NCBI GenBank assembly: GCA_029260475.1
Contig: JAJDDE010000125.1
Location: 41,635-105,634 of the forward strand
Direction: 5' to 3'
DNA: 64,000 bases
From: Phycisphaerales bacterium
GTDB taxonomy: Bacteria > Planctomycetota > Phycisphaerae > Phycisphaerales > UBA1924
Shown here: one piece after another, positions 34,440 to 44,939 of the stretch
How positions within the stretch are numbered: the stretch's first letter is position 1
How the letters are laid out: every line of letters starts with the position of its first letter
Made by a program: the position numbers and the translations under genes
Notes under the pieces: model-generated
Databases searched by the model: none
What the model was told of the DNA's origin: nothing
The model's input: only the letters and a program-made list of their open reading frames with translations

Positions 34440-35132
34440 ATGTGCGGGCGCTTCGTGCTGGATTTCACCTGGTCGGAACTCTTCGATCTGCTGAGCGCGG
34501 AGTGGACACAGACGGGTGTCGATCTGCCGGGACCGTCGTGGAACGTCGCGCCGACGAACAACGCGGTGATCGTGCGCACGGGCGAGGCGAAGCGCGAGGC
34601 GGCGATCGCGCGGTGGGGTCTGGTGCCGGGCTGGGCGAAGGACCTATCAATCGGTACGAAGATGTTCAACGCGCGCAGCGAGACGGCCCACGAGAAACCC
34701 GCCTTCCGCAGCGCCTTCCAGCGCAGGCGCTGCGTGGTGCCGATCAGCGGGTTCTACGAGTGGCAGAAGGGCGAGGGCGGGAAGCAGCCGTGGTACGTGA
34801 CGCGGGCCGATGAAGAACCGCTGTTGTGCGCCGGCCTGTGGGAGCTGTGGACGGGCGCGGGCGATGCGGCGATCGAGTCCTTCAGCATCCTCACGACCGC
34901 GCCCAACGCGTTTATGGAGAAACTGCACGACCGGATGCCCTGCGTGCTGGAGCGCGAGGGCGTGGAGGCGTGGCTCGACCCGGGAGAGACGGTGAACGAG
35001 GCGCGGTCGATGCTGCGGCCCGCTGCCGACGGCGTCCTGGAGGGTCACCCGGTCTCGAAGCGCGTGGGGAACGTGAGGAACGACGACGCGTCGCTTGTGG
35101 AACCTGTCGAGGAGCTGGGCGGGTTGTTCTGA
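34440..35132 (+). CDS. SRAP domain protein (YedK/HMCES family)
   Basis: A 230-residue SRAP protein that shields abasic sites in single-stranded DNA by forming a thiazolidine crosslink. The catalytic cysteine is residue 2 (MCGRF), which fixes the start at 34440. NVAPTN, WGLVPGWAKD, MFNARSETAHEKPAF, CVVPISGFYEWQ and the active-site LHDRMP are all present. The start lies six bases after the hisS stop, so the two are probably co-transcribed. Confidence 0.95.
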   Translation: MCGRFVLDFTWSELFDLLSAEWTQTGVDLPGPSWNVAPTNNAVIVRTGEAKREAAIARWGLVPGWAKDLSIGTKMFNARSETAHEKPAFRSAFQRRRCVVPISGFYEWQKGEGGKQPWYVTRADEEPLLCAGLWELWTGAGDAAIESFSILTTAPNAFMEKLHDRMPCVLEREGVEAWLDPGETVNEARSMLRPAADGVLEGHPVSKRVGNVRNDDASLVEPVEELGGLF

Positions 35133-35228
35133 GGTGACCTCTGGGCGGAGCGGTCTGAGGCGCTGTGATTGGGAGGCGGGCTCTTCGATTAGCATGGTGG
35201 GAACAATCACCACGGGGAAATGCTCACG

Positions 35229-35663
35229 ATGGACGGGTTCGTGATCCGAGATACCGACTTCCGGTCGCGCGTACGCGATAGCTTCGCGCGCCAGCCGCTG
35301 ATGGAGACGCTCGGGGTCCGGATCGAGAACGTAGAGCCGGGGCGCGTCGAACTCGTCATGGAGCACGACACGCGGCTGACCCAGCAGAACGGCTACATCC
35401 ACGCCGGTGCGCTGGCGTCGATCCTCGACAGCGCGTGCGGGTATAGCGCGCTGACGCTCACAGAACCCGGGGCTGACATGCTCTCGGTCGAGTTCAAGGT
35501 CAACCTGATGGCACCCGCGAAGGGTGAACGGTTCGTCGCGATCGGACGTGTGCTGCGTGCGGGGCGCTCGCTGAGCGTGACCGCCGGTGAGCTCGTCGCT
35601 TATGACGGGGGTCGAGCAGCATGTGTGTGCGCGATGCAGGCAACGATGATGACGATGCGATGA
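35229..35663 (+). CDS. PaaI-type hotdog-fold thioesterase
   Basis: The 144-residue single hotdog domain has RQPLMETLGVRIENVEPGRVEL, the helix motif QNGYIHAGALASILDSACGYSAL and VEFKVNLMAPAKGERF. These are typical of PaaI/YbgC acyl-CoA thioesterases. The substrate is unknown. ATGs at 35220 and 35229 are in frame. GGGGAAA touches the first and is at a workable distance from the second, so I prefer 35229. It lies between the SRAP and DinB-like genes on the same strand. Confidence 0.88.
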   Translation: MDGFVIRDTDFRSRVRDSFARQPLMETLGVRIENVEPGRVELVMEHDTRLTQQNGYIHAGALASILDSACGYSALTLTEPGADMLSVEFKVNLMAPAKGERFVAIGRVLRAGRSLSVTAGELVAYDGGRAACVCAMQATMMTMR

Positions 35664-35726
35664 AGCCGCAGGCCGGGCGCGTTGTCCGGTGGGCCAGAAG
35701 CTCACATGGCACGAGGAGGTACCGCG

Positions 35727-36248
35727 ATGCGAGCACAAGTATTGACGCCCTGGACGCACCGTCGGTGGAGCTTCTGTTTCCCTGCCGAGCTCTACCCGGC
35801 GGTGCTCGAACGCCTTCGCGGCACGCCGGCGCGGCTCGATGAATGCTGCGGGGCACTCGATGACGCGTCGGGTTGCGCATCGCCGGAGGACGGTTGGTCG
35901 ATCCGGCGTCATGTCGGGCACCTGGGCGATCTCGAAGCGCTGCTCTCGTCCCGCCTTGATGCGTACGAGCGCGGGGTTCACGAGCTGCCGGCGGCGGATA
36001 TGTCCAATCGTGTCAGCGTTGAGACGGATCACGACGCGCAGCGACTCGATGCGCTGCTCGCTCGGTTCCGCGACGTTCGATCCGAGACGATGAGCCGTCT
36101 CGATGCGTACCCGCGTGACTTCTTCGCCCGATCGGCCTGGCACGCACGCCTCGGGATGCAGAAGCGCGTCGTGGACACCTGCGTCTTCTTCGCGGACCAC
36201 GACGATCATCACGCCGCGCTCATGCGTCTCGTGGCGTCGGGGGTGTGA
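35727..36248 (+). CDS. DinB-like four-helix protein
   Basis: A 173-residue protein with the DinB/YfiT fold pattern. The possible metal histidines are in DGWSIRRHVGHLGDLE and in the C-terminal FFADHDDHHAALM, at the spacing seen in the family. Members include thiol transferases that use bacillithiol or mycothiol. The start at 35727 is supported by GAGGAGG seven bases upstream (35713-35719). The stop codon directly abuts that of the convergent membrane-protein gene. Confidence 0.82.
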   Translation: MRAQVLTPWTHRRWSFCFPAELYPAVLERLRGTPARLDECCGALDDASGCASPEDGWSIRRHVGHLGDLEALLSSRLDAYERGVHELPAADMSNRVSVETDHDAQRLDALLARFRDVRSETMSRLDAYPRDFFARSAWHARLGMQKRVVDTCVFFADHDDHHAALMRLVASGV

Positions 36249-36758
36249 TCACGCGTTCTCGTGGATATGCGAGATGTACTTCTCGATGAGCTTGCCCGAA
36301 TCGCGCGCCGGTCGGGGCGCTGTGTTCTCGGTCAGCGTGCTCACCGGCAGGAACCTTGGGAAGGGTTCCTTGCAGTGGGGGCAGTCGCCGAAGTCGTGCT
36401 GCACCAGCGGGTGGCGGCAGTTGCGGCAGCGTGCGACGGTGCCGCACTCGGGGCAGACGCCCAGCTCGTTGCCGGCCAGGTCGTAGCCGCAGGCGTGGCA
36501 GAGGTGGTCTTCGTGGGGTTTGGCGAAGGTGATGAGCAGGCAGACGGAGGCGAGCAGGCCCCCGTAGCCCCAGGCGGGGCTCATGAGCCAGATGGGCGGG
36601 GGCTCGATGTCGGGGCGCGGGAAGCGGTAGATGAGGTAGGAGGCGACGAGCATCTCGAGCCCCACCGCGGCGGGGATGAACAGGAGGCGCATCCACCGGG
36701 CCGGGAGCTTCCAGGTGATCCACCAGACCAGGATGGCGTAGAGGGGAAAGACAATCAT
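36249..36758 (-). CDS. Membrane protein with double zinc ribbon
   Basis: The 169 residues start with three hydrophobic segments (IVFPLYAILVWWITW, LLFIPAAVGLEMLVASYLIY and WGYGGLLASVCLLITFA). A cytosolic tail follows with four CxxC pairs: CHACGYDLAGNELGVCPECG and CRNCRHPLVQHDFGDCPHC. The first ribbon is the CGYDLxGN type common in planctomycetes. The function is not known. No ribosome binding site precedes the ATG; a GTG at 36767 is an alternative. Confidence 0.78.
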   Translation of the reverse strand: MIVFPLYAILVWWITWKLPARWMRLLFIPAAVGLEMLVASYLIYRFPRPDIEPPPIWLMSPAWGYGGLLASVCLLITFAKPHEDHLCHACGYDLAGNELGVCPECGTVARCRNCRHPLVQHDFGDCPHCKEPFPRFLPVSTLTENTAPRPARDSGKLIEKYISHIHENA

Positions 36759-36851
36759 GGGGCACACGGGTGTTCGCTGATGCTACGGGCGGGTATGCGG
36801 GGAATCGTGAGATCGGCGGCGGGGTGGGGGCTCCCACCGATGCTCGGCGCT

Positions 36852-36886
36852 TTGAGGGCTGGCGGCCGGCCTCTTATAGATAGACT
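36852..36886 (+). promoter_or_regulatory. Promoter of the ATP synthase operon
   Basis: TTGAGG (36852-36857), a 17-base spacer and TATAGA (36875-36880) form a good sigma-70-type promoter, with a predicted start about six bases before the ATG at 36893. TAGACT at 36881-36886 is also exactly six bases before that ATG and fits the leaderless pattern. In either case the first gene has almost no 5' leader. Confidence 0.65.
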
Positions 36887-36892
36887 GCGCCC

Positions 36893-37426
36893 ATGCCCGC
36901 TGGCCCCAACCACAACTCGACCAAGAAGAAGAAGGACGAGATTAACCCGTGGTCCGTCTCCGGCTTGGGGATGGAACTGGTGGGGGCCGTCGTGGGCATG
37001 GGCCTGCTGGGCTGGTTCGTGGACTACAGCGCGAACACCGAACCCTGGGGCGTGACGATCGGGGCGGTTCTCGGGCTGATCGGCGGCGGGTACAACTTCG
37101 GGAAGAAGGCGATGGCGCTGCAGAAGCGATCGATCGCTTCGATGGACGCTTCCCGGTTCAGAACCGTCATCGATGAAGATGAAGCCGATGCGGGCGAGAG
37201 CACCGGCACAGGCTCCGCAGGGCACGGCGCGGGCGACGCGATTCGCGAGGGCGGGAGTCTGGAGACGCGGAAGCGTCCCTCGATGATGGACCGCATGTTC
37301 GGCTCCGAGGAGGGCGAGATGGACGAGGACGAGGATGTCCGCTTTCCCCCGGACTTCGACGGCACGCCCACGCTGCCGAATCAGCCGCCGAAACAGCCAC
37401 CAAAACAGGGCGGGGGACGAGGATGA
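36893..37426 (+). CDS. AtpZ/AtpI-type small membrane protein of the ATP synthase operon
   Basis: The 177-residue protein has a basic head, two membrane helices (LGMELVGAVVGMGLLGWFVDY and WGVTIGAVLGLIGGGYNFG) that match the AtpZ-type putative F0F1-ATPase subunit family, and an unusually long acidic tail (about 110 residues, rich in Asp/Glu/Pro). It probably helps assemble the c-ring or imports magnesium. It is first in the atp operon and overlaps the next gene by four bases. Confidence 0.82.
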   Translation: MPAGPNHNSTKKKKDEINPWSVSGLGMELVGAVVGMGLLGWFVDYSANTEPWGVTIGAVLGLIGGGYNFGKKAMALQKRSIASMDASRFRTVIDEDEADAGESTGTGSAGHGAGDAIREGGSLETRKRPSMMDRMFGSEEGEMDEDEDVRFPPDFDGTPTLPNQPPKQPPKQGGGRG

Positions 37427-37869
37427 ACGACGAGACGACCCAGCCAGAGAAGACCGCGGCGGAGATCCCTCCCCACGAGGTCGAGTTCGCGCTCCCGGCG
37501 GGCAAGCTGGTGCTCGCCGGTGTGATGGCGGCCTTGGTGGTCGGTGGCGCGGGGGTGGGGCTGCTCCTGATGCTCGGCAAGCCGGTTCTCGGAGCGGCTC
37601 TGGGGGGCGTGGGGCTGCTGATGACCTGCGTCGGCCCGCTGGCGATCTCACCCTGGCGGGCGCGGACGGTGGCGAAGTGGGGGCCCCACCTGATGGCGTC
37701 GCAGGTGATTTCTCTGATGGGGGTGATCCTCGTTTCCGTGCTGCTATACTTCTCGACCCGCCCGTCGGAGCTCGCGCTTTCGGCGACCATCGCGGCCGGT
37801 TTCATCCTCGCTCAACTCCTCCAGGTCAACGTTCTCAAGAGCGCGATCGTGGACGCTGAGCGTCGCTGA
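37423..37869 (+). CDS. ATP synthase subunit I-like membrane protein
   Basis: A 148-residue protein with about four hydrophobic helices (LVLAGVMAALVVGGAGVGLLL, PVLGAALGGVGLLMTCVGP, MASQVISLMGVILVSVLLYF and LALSATIAAGFILAQLL). Its position between the AtpZ-like gene and atpB is that of AtpI/AtpR proteins. The sequence similarity is weak, so the call rests mostly on context. ATGA overlap with the preceding gene shows translational coupling. Confidence 0.65.
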   Translation: MNDETTQPEKTAAEIPPHEVEFALPAGKLVLAGVMAALVVGGAGVGLLLMLGKPVLGAALGGVGLLMTCVGPLAISPWRARTVAKWGPHLMASQVISLMGVILVSVLLYFSTRPSELALSATIAAGFILAQLLQVNVLKSAIVDAERR

Positions 37870-37960
37870 ACCCGGCTCCGAACGCGGGGGATCGGGCGAA
37901 GGATTCCGCCCGGTTCTACTTCGACAGGAATCGTTCTCCCCCCGCAGGACACGCACCGCG

Positions 37961-38881
37961 ATGATGCCAGCCTCACTCGTGCTCGCCGCCGACCCTTTGG
38001 GTCATGTGCTCGACAAGAACGTCGTGGGTCCGATCACGATGAACATGATCACCATGGTCATCGCGGCTGCGATCACGATCTGGCTGATGACCGTCGCCGC
38101 CAAGGCGATCGCGACGGGCGACGAGTCCAAGGGCAACGAGCGGTATGTCACCAAGGGCCGCTTCGCGCAGACCATCGAGTGCATCGTGATGTACCTGCGG
38201 GACACGGTCATCAAGCCCCAGCTCGGGCACGACGCGAACAAGTTCACGCCGCTGCTGCTCTCGCTCTTCTTCTTCGTGCTGACGTGCAACCTGATCGGCC
38301 TCGTGCCGCTGCTGGACATCCAGCACATCATCGGTGGCCTGGGTTGGGGTGACTCCCACTTCGCGATCGTCGGCGGCACGCCCACCGGGCGCATCTGGAT
38401 GACCGGTGCCCTGGCGACGGTCGTCTTCATCATCTGGAACGCCCACGGCATCATCCAGAACGGCGTCCTCGGGTGGTTGCACCACTTCATGGGCGGCGCC
38501 CCCTGGTACCTCGCTCCGATCATGGTCCCCGTCGAGCTTCTCGGCACGATCGTGAAGCCCGCGGCGCTGGCCATTCGTCTCTTTGCGAACATGACCGCCG
38601 GTCACGTGCTGCTCGCGGTGATCCTCGGGTTCACCGGCGGTGCGCTGAAGGCGATGGGCGTGGTGGGTGCCCCGATCACGCTGGTGGCTCTGCTTGCCGG
38701 CGTTGCCATCTTCTTCCTCGAGCTCTTCGTCGCCTTCCTGCAGGCGTACATCTTCATGTTCTTGACCGCCCTCTTTATCTCGCAGATGTCGCACCATCAT
38801 CACGACGACCACGCTTCGGCGGAGTCGTACGACGCGGACCACCCCGCGTCCGAGGATTCCTCGGTGGTGGTGACGGCCTGA
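37961..38881 (+). CDS. atpB: ATP synthase F0 subunit a
   Basis: A 306-residue multi-pass proton-channel subunit. The essential arginine is in the conserved KPAALAIRLFANMTAGHVLL. The last helices have FFLELFVAFLQAYIFMFLTALFIS as in the family. The C-terminal tail is His/Asp-rich (HHHHDDH). It forms the half-channels that pass protons to the c-ring. Confidence 0.95.
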   Translation: MMPASLVLAADPLGHVLDKNVVGPITMNMITMVIAAAITIWLMTVAAKAIATGDESKGNERYVTKGRFAQTIECIVMYLRDTVIKPQLGHDANKFTPLLLSLFFFVLTCNLIGLVPLLDIQHIIGGLGWGDSHFAIVGGTPTGRIWMTGALATVVFIIWNAHGIIQNGVLGWLHHFMGGAPWYLAPIMVPVELLGTIVKPAALAIRLFANMTAGHVLLAVILGFTGGALKAMGVVGAPITLVALLAGVAIFFLELFVAFLQAYIFMFLTALFISQMSHHHHDDHASAESYDADHPASEDSSVVVTA

Positions 38882-38982
38882 ATGTGTTGAACCCGCGAGC
38901 TCGGCGTGGTGCCGGGCCTACGTTTTTTCTGAGAATTTCGCGCCGCAGCTCGCGGCACTGTCCACGAGTTTGGAGCCCCACG

Positions 38983-39321
38983 ATGTCCATCAAGAAGCTG
39001 ATCTCTTACAGCGTTGTCGCCGGCCTCGGCGTCATGCTCTTCGCCGACCCCGCCTTCGCCCAGGGTGGCGGCGGCGCTACCGGCGAAGCCGTCCGTTCGA
39101 CCGGCGACGGTCTCAAGTCCCTCGGTGCCGGCCTCGCTGCCGGCCTCGCCGTCATCGGCGGCGGCCTGGGCATCGGCAAGATCGGTTCTTCAGCGGTCGA
39201 GTCCATGGCCCGTCAGCCTGAGGCCTCCGGCACGATCTCGACCAACATGCTGATCGCGGCGGCCCTCGTCGAGGGTGCCACCCTCTTCGCGGTCCTCGGC
39301 GGCTTCCTGAACCTCCGCTGA
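38983..39321 (+). CDS. atpE: ATP synthase F0 subunit c
   Basis: The 112-residue protein is longer than a usual c subunit (about 75-85) because of an N-terminal signal-like stretch (MSIKKLISYSVVAGLGVMLF then ADPAFAQ). The two-helix hairpin has AVIGGGLGIGKIGSSAVESM, the RQPEASG loop, and the ion-binding glutamate in ALVEGATLFAVLGGFL. There is no glutamine in helix 1 and no Ser/Thr directly after the glutamate, so proton rather than sodium use is expected. The ATG follows GGAG. Confidence 0.93.
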   Translation: MSIKKLISYSVVAGLGVMLFADPAFAQGGGGATGEAVRSTGDGLKSLGAGLAAGLAVIGGGLGIGKIGSSAVESMARQPEASGTISTNMLIAAALVEGATLFAVLGGFLNLR

Positions 39322-39470
39322 ACCCGGTTCGGTCACGTCCCTCGCGCCCGGGCGCGAGGGCGGCTCGCTGTCGTCTCGCACGAGGACAGCCACCGCCCCC
39401 GCGCCCGGCCCATCCGCACCCGGCGTCCGCGTCGGCCCCTGCACGCACCCTTTTCCCCTTGAGGACCGCG

Positions 39471-40082
39471 ATGAACGCACGCACCCTCAGCACGCTGACC
39501 GCAACGGTCGCGCCGCTTGTTCTGACTGTCTCCGCCTTCGCGGCGGACGCCGCCGATGCCCACGCTGGCGACGGGCACGCGGAGCAGACCGTGCAGACCT
39601 TCGACATCATCGGTTATGCCGCGGGTGTGGTCGTGTTCCTGCTCGCGATGGGCGTGCTCGCGAAGCTCGTCTGGCCCAAGATCATCTCGGGCCTTGACGA
39701 GCGTGAGGCCAAGATCCTCGGCGAGATCAACGCCGCGGAGGAGGCTCGTGCCCGGGCGAACGCGGCCCTCAAGGAGTACGAGTCGTCGCTCGCCGAGGCC
39801 CGCACCGAGGCCAACGCGATGATCGAGCAGACCAAGGCCGACCAGTCGCGTCTCGCCGCCGAGCTCAGCTCGAAGGCCGAGGCGATCGCCGCCGAGACGA
39901 TGGACGACGCCCGTCGGAACATCGACGCGATGAAGAAGGCGGCGGTCGCGGAGGTGTACCGCGAGGCGGCGAAGGCCGCGACGATGATGGCCGAAAAGAT
40001 CCTCGAGCGTGAGCTGAACGCCACCGACCAGGAGCGTCTCGTGGACGAAGCGGTCAGCACGTTCTCCGGCCCCGGCGCGTAA
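39471..40082 (+). CDS. atpF: ATP synthase F0 subunit b
   Basis: A 203-residue protein with a signal-like N-terminus ending near SAFAADA, a His/Asp-rich stretch, one membrane helix (IIGYAAGVVVFLLAMGVLAKLVW) and a long Ala/Glu/Lys coiled coil (AAEEARARANAALKEYESSL onward). It is the peripheral stalk that holds alpha/beta against rotation. GAGGA precedes the ATG at 39471. Confidence 0.93.
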   Translation: MNARTLSTLTATVAPLVLTVSAFAADAADAHAGDGHAEQTVQTFDIIGYAAGVVVFLLAMGVLAKLVWPKIISGLDEREAKILGEINAAEEARARANAALKEYESSLAEARTEANAMIEQTKADQSRLAAELSSKAEAIAAETMDDARRNIDAMKKAAVAEVYREAAKAATMMAEKILERELNATDQERLVDEAVSTFSGPGA

Positions 40083-40097
40083 GAAGGCAGGCCCCCG

Positions 40098-40706
40098 ATG
40101 ATCCGACTGGACACACCCCCCGATGCGATCGATCGCGTGTACGCGAAGGGCCTCTTCGCGCTCGCGGAGGAGAAGGGCGGCCGCGCCCTGCTCGAGGAGC
40201 TTGCGGGCGAATTCGACGAGCTCGTGGACATGCTCCGTGCCCAGCCCGAGCTCGAAGAGTTCATCGCCTCGCTGATCGTTGGGTCGAAAGTCAAGGAGGT
40301 CAGCCTCCGCAAGATCTTCGAGGGACGGATCCATCAGTACATCCTGAACCTGATGCTGCTGCTGAACATCAAGGAGCGCGACGGTCGGTTCGTCCGCGTC
40401 GCCGCGGCGTTCGATGAGATGGTGCAGGAGCGGTTCGGCAAGGTGGAGGTGGACGTGTACACACGCCTGCCCATCCCCGAAGACCAGCTCACCCTGCTGA
40501 AGAACCGTCTCCAGGAGAAGCTGCAGCGCGAGCCGGTGGTGTACGCCTACACCGACGAGACCATGCTGGGCGGCATCCGCATCCGCGTGGGCGACAAGCT
40601 CGTTGACGCCTCTTTCCGCACTCGCCTGCGCAACATGCAGGAGAAGATCGGCGGCGACGGTCTTGCGCGGATGCGCGAGAACGCCGGCGGCGCCATCGAA
40701 GACTGA
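40098..40706 (+). CDS. atpH: ATP synthase F1 subunit delta
   Basis: The 202-residue protein has the N-terminal helical-bundle pattern (IDRVYAKGLFALAEEKGG...LEEFIASLIVGSKVK) and the C-terminal GGIRIRVGDKLVDASFRTRLRNM signature of OSCP/delta. It joins the top of alpha3beta3 to subunit b. It starts 15 bases after atpF. The 93 bases between it and atpA hold no gene. Confidence 0.93.
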   Translation: MIRLDTPPDAIDRVYAKGLFALAEEKGGRALLEELAGEFDELVDMLRAQPELEEFIASLIVGSKVKEVSLRKIFEGRIHQYILNLMLLLNIKERDGRFVRVAAAFDEMVQERFGKVEVDVYTRLPIPEDQLTLLKNRLQEKLQREPVVYAYTDETMLGGIRIRVGDKLVDASFRTRLRNMQEKIGGDGLARMRENAGGAIED

Positions 40707-40799
40707 TCGTTCGATTCCGAGTAATAGACCAAGACACGAGAACATCCCCGCCGTCGGAACACTCCGCGGCACGCACCATCTGCCCTCCAGGGACACGAC

Positions 40800-42353
<1,554 letters not shown>

Positions 42354-42381
42354 GCTTGTTGCAAAATCGTGTGGCATGTTC

Positions 42382-42408
42382 AGCCCGCTGTTGAGCGGGC
42401 TGTTTTTT
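42382..42408 (+). terminator. Intrinsic terminator of the partial atp operon
   Basis: AGCCCGCT (42382-42389) and AGCGGGCT (42394-42401) form a perfect eight-bp stem with a four-base loop, followed by GTTTTTT. It ends transcription 30 bases after atpA. Confidence 0.9.
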
Positions 42409-42600
42409 GCGTGCATAGACGCGGTGCTCGTCCCTCGCCTGGTCGGGTCTCTACCCCAGTTTCACATCGAGAACAGATCTCTCAAGACTGTTGATATGGT
42501 CAGTTTCCCGTGTTACGTTCTTCCGACGCAAGCCGCTCGCGGACGTTGGTGTTCGTAAGAGAAGGGCCTGCCCACCGGGTGCTCTACGGAGAGGGATTGA

Positions 42601-44820
42601 ATGAGGATGAATTCGCGGACAGCTGTGGCTTCAGTTGCGATGGTGCTGTTCACGACGCTGCCCACAATGGGCCAGGTTGTGAGTATTGACAACGGGCAGT
42701 CCTTGACGGGGCTAGACCTCTCGAGTGGCATCTTTTTCGGCGACTTCCAGCCCTTTAGCCTCGGTCTTGGAACTACCTTCCGGGTCAACAGCGGCGGAAC
42801 GATCGGGAATTTCGAGAACGGCTTTGCCGGCATGTTCGCCGACTTTCAAGGCTCAGTTATCGAGATCAACAGCGGCGGGTTCTTTGCGGGCTCCTCGTTC
42901 CCCTTCGATTTCGGCAACGCGACACCCATCAACGCAGCGGTAACGCTCAACGATGGCGGTACGATTGGTGCCAACTTCAATGCCGACACCGGTATGGTGA
43001 TGACGATTCTTGGCGGCACGATCGGGCAGAATTTCGGGCTGCGCGGCAACGCCGCCGTTGATATCCGAGGCGGGAACTTCGCCGGTCCGATCTTCGCCCT
43101 GGACGGCACTTCTCTGGTCTTGAGAGTGAATAGTGCGAGCGTCAACGGTACGCCGGTTGATCTCGACTCGGGAAGTGTTGTGGTGACGCAGCGCACCGGC
43201 TCACTCTCGGCGGTGCTCGCCGATGGTTCTTCGCTGATCCTGCCGCTCAACGATGACTCGGACCTGACCAACGGTGAGATCGATGCCGGCGCGACGCTCA
43301 CGCTCGATCTCGCGCTGGATTTCGGAACAATCGTGGAAGTCAATGCCGGGCAGGTGATGGACGAAGCGGATTTCAATGCCGGTGTATTCCAGGGCCAGAC
43401 CTTTGTGCTCGGTCCGGATACGGCCTTCGTCGTCAACGATGCCGGGCGGATCGACCAATTGGGCAGCGGATTCGCGACCCCCTTCGATCTCGGAGGATCG
43501 ACGATCATTCTCAACGACGGCGGTGAATTCGGAGTTGACGACGGGATGCCCCTGCACCTCAGCGATGTCGTACTCGATCTAGAACTCGGCGGCGCTCTGG
43601 TGGGAGGGAGCGATTTTCACGCCGATTCAGTGCTCAATCTGAAGGGTGGTGAGGCCGGCAGCATCGGTTTGTACGACGGGAGTACGGTGATCGTGAAGGC
43701 GGGCAAGAACAATGATCGGTTGTTCCTTTCGGATGCGACTATCAGTATCCACGGTGACGAGTTTGTTCACAACGGAATGCTGGTGACTGAATTCCCCGCC
43801 GGATTCGACAGCGAACAAGACTTGCTGGTGGCGACCCTTGCGGATGGAAACCTCTTTTTCTTCGGCCGTTTGTTCGATCATTTCGACCCGAACTTCTCTA
43901 CCGGCATCGTTGAATCGACCGTTGTTCCTGCTCCCGGTCCTCCGGCCGTTTCTGTACCGAACGGGATCGGTCCGGACGTTCTCCGGTTCGGTCAGGCCCT
44001 GACGCTCAGCGGCACTGGCGAACTCCCCGCTGGATTCGCGGCTGTCGGCGCACAACTCGATATGACTGGCGGCGTAATGGGAGCAGAGTGCGTGATCGCG
44101 TACACGGAATTCAACGCAACAGCCGGCGAAATCGGCGCGGGTCTCGACATCCTCAACGGCACCGTGTTCACACTAGACGGCGCTGTACTGCAGTCAGGGC
44201 TTTCGATTGAGCACGGCGCCGTGTGCAGTCTCCATTCGGGTATTGCCCTCGGGACCCAGTCGGTGCGAGCGGGGGGGATCCTGAATGTGATGGGTGGAGA
44301 AGTCGGGATGGGGAGTTCGACTTCGAGCATCAGAATCTCGTCCGGTGGTGTCGCGCACATATCCGGTGGTGACATCATCGGTGATGTCCGAGCGTCCTCC
44401 GGCGGAACTCTCCACTTCATCGCGCAAAGTGCCCTGCTCGACGGAACGCCGCTGCCCGCAACCCCCGGAGTGCCCTTCGAGGTCATCGATCGCGGCGGGG
44501 CGCTGCTCGATTTGGTTCTCGAGGACGGCTCCGTCTTCGTGGTCTCCCTGGCCGACGGGGCACCATTCGGCGTGGACAGCATCGACCAAAACGCCACCGT
44601 CACCGTCACGATCATCGGGAGTGTTAACACCTGCTCCGCCGACTTCGACAACAACGGGAGCGTGAACCTCGGGGACTTCGGCGTCTTCGGGGCGGCGTTC
44701 GGTTCGATAACGGGCGACGCCAACTACAACCCGGACGCCGATTTCGATGACAACGGTCAGGTCAATCTGGGTGACTTCGGCGTCTTCGGCAGCCAGTTCG
44801 GACGGAACGACTGTCTCTAG
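42601..44820 (+). CDS. Secreted repeat protein with C-terminal dockerin-like tag
   Basis: The 739-residue product has a signal peptide (VASVAMVLFTTLPTMGQ) and then many short Gly/Asn/Asp-rich repeats such as GTIGANFNADTG, GGTIGQNFGLRG and SGGVAHISGGDI that suggest a right-handed beta-helix. The last 60 residues carry two calcium-binding-type loops, each followed by LGDFGVFG, between two cysteines (CSADFD...DCL). GC is lower than in neighbours (31 of 60 bases at 43681-43740, against 42 of 60 in atpA at 41281), which hints at relaxed selection or transfer. The function is unknown; an adhesin or surface protein is likely. Confidence 0.8.
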   Translation: MRMNSRTAVASVAMVLFTTLPTMGQVVSIDNGQSLTGLDLSSGIFFGDFQPFSLGLGTTFRVNSGGTIGNFENGFAGMFADFQGSVIEINSGGFFAGSSFPFDFGNATPINAAVTLNDGGTIGANFNADTGMVMTILGGTIGQNFGLRGNAAVDIRGGNFAGPIFALDGTSLVLRVNSASVNGTPVDLDSGSVVVTQRTGSLSAVLADGSSLILPLNDDSDLTNGEIDAGATLTLDLALDFGTIVEVNAGQVMDEADFNAGVFQGQTFVLGPDTAFVVNDAGRIDQLGSGFATPFDLGGSTIILNDGGEFGVDDGMPLHLSDVVLDLELGGALVGGSDFHADSVLNLKGGEAGSIGLYDGSTVIVKAGKNNDRLFLSDATISIHGDEFVHNGMLVTEFPAGFDSEQDLLVATLADGNLFFFGRLFDHFDPNFSTGIVESTVVPAPGPPAVSVPNGIGPDVLRFGQALTLSGTGELPAGFAAVGAQLDMTGGVMGAECVIAYTEFNATAGEIGAGLDILNGTVFTLDGAVLQSGLSIEHGAVCSLHSGIALGTQSVRAGGILNVMGGEVGMGSSTSSIRISSGGVAHISGGDIIGDVRASSGGTLHFIAQSALLDGTPLPATPGVPFEVIDRGGALLDLVLEDGSVFVVSLADGAPFGVDSIDQNATVTVTIIGSVNTCSADFDNNGSVNLGDFGVFGAAFGSITGDANYNPDADFDDNGQVNLGDFGVFGSQFGRNDCL

Positions 44821-44939
44821 TCATCCATCCCGACGAGCATCGTGCCCGGGTTCCGAGAACCGCTTCGGTATCGGGCAAACCGGGGGTAGACTCGCTCCGT
44901 AGGGTTGGTGTCAGCCAAGCGAGCGAGAGAGGTGCTGCG

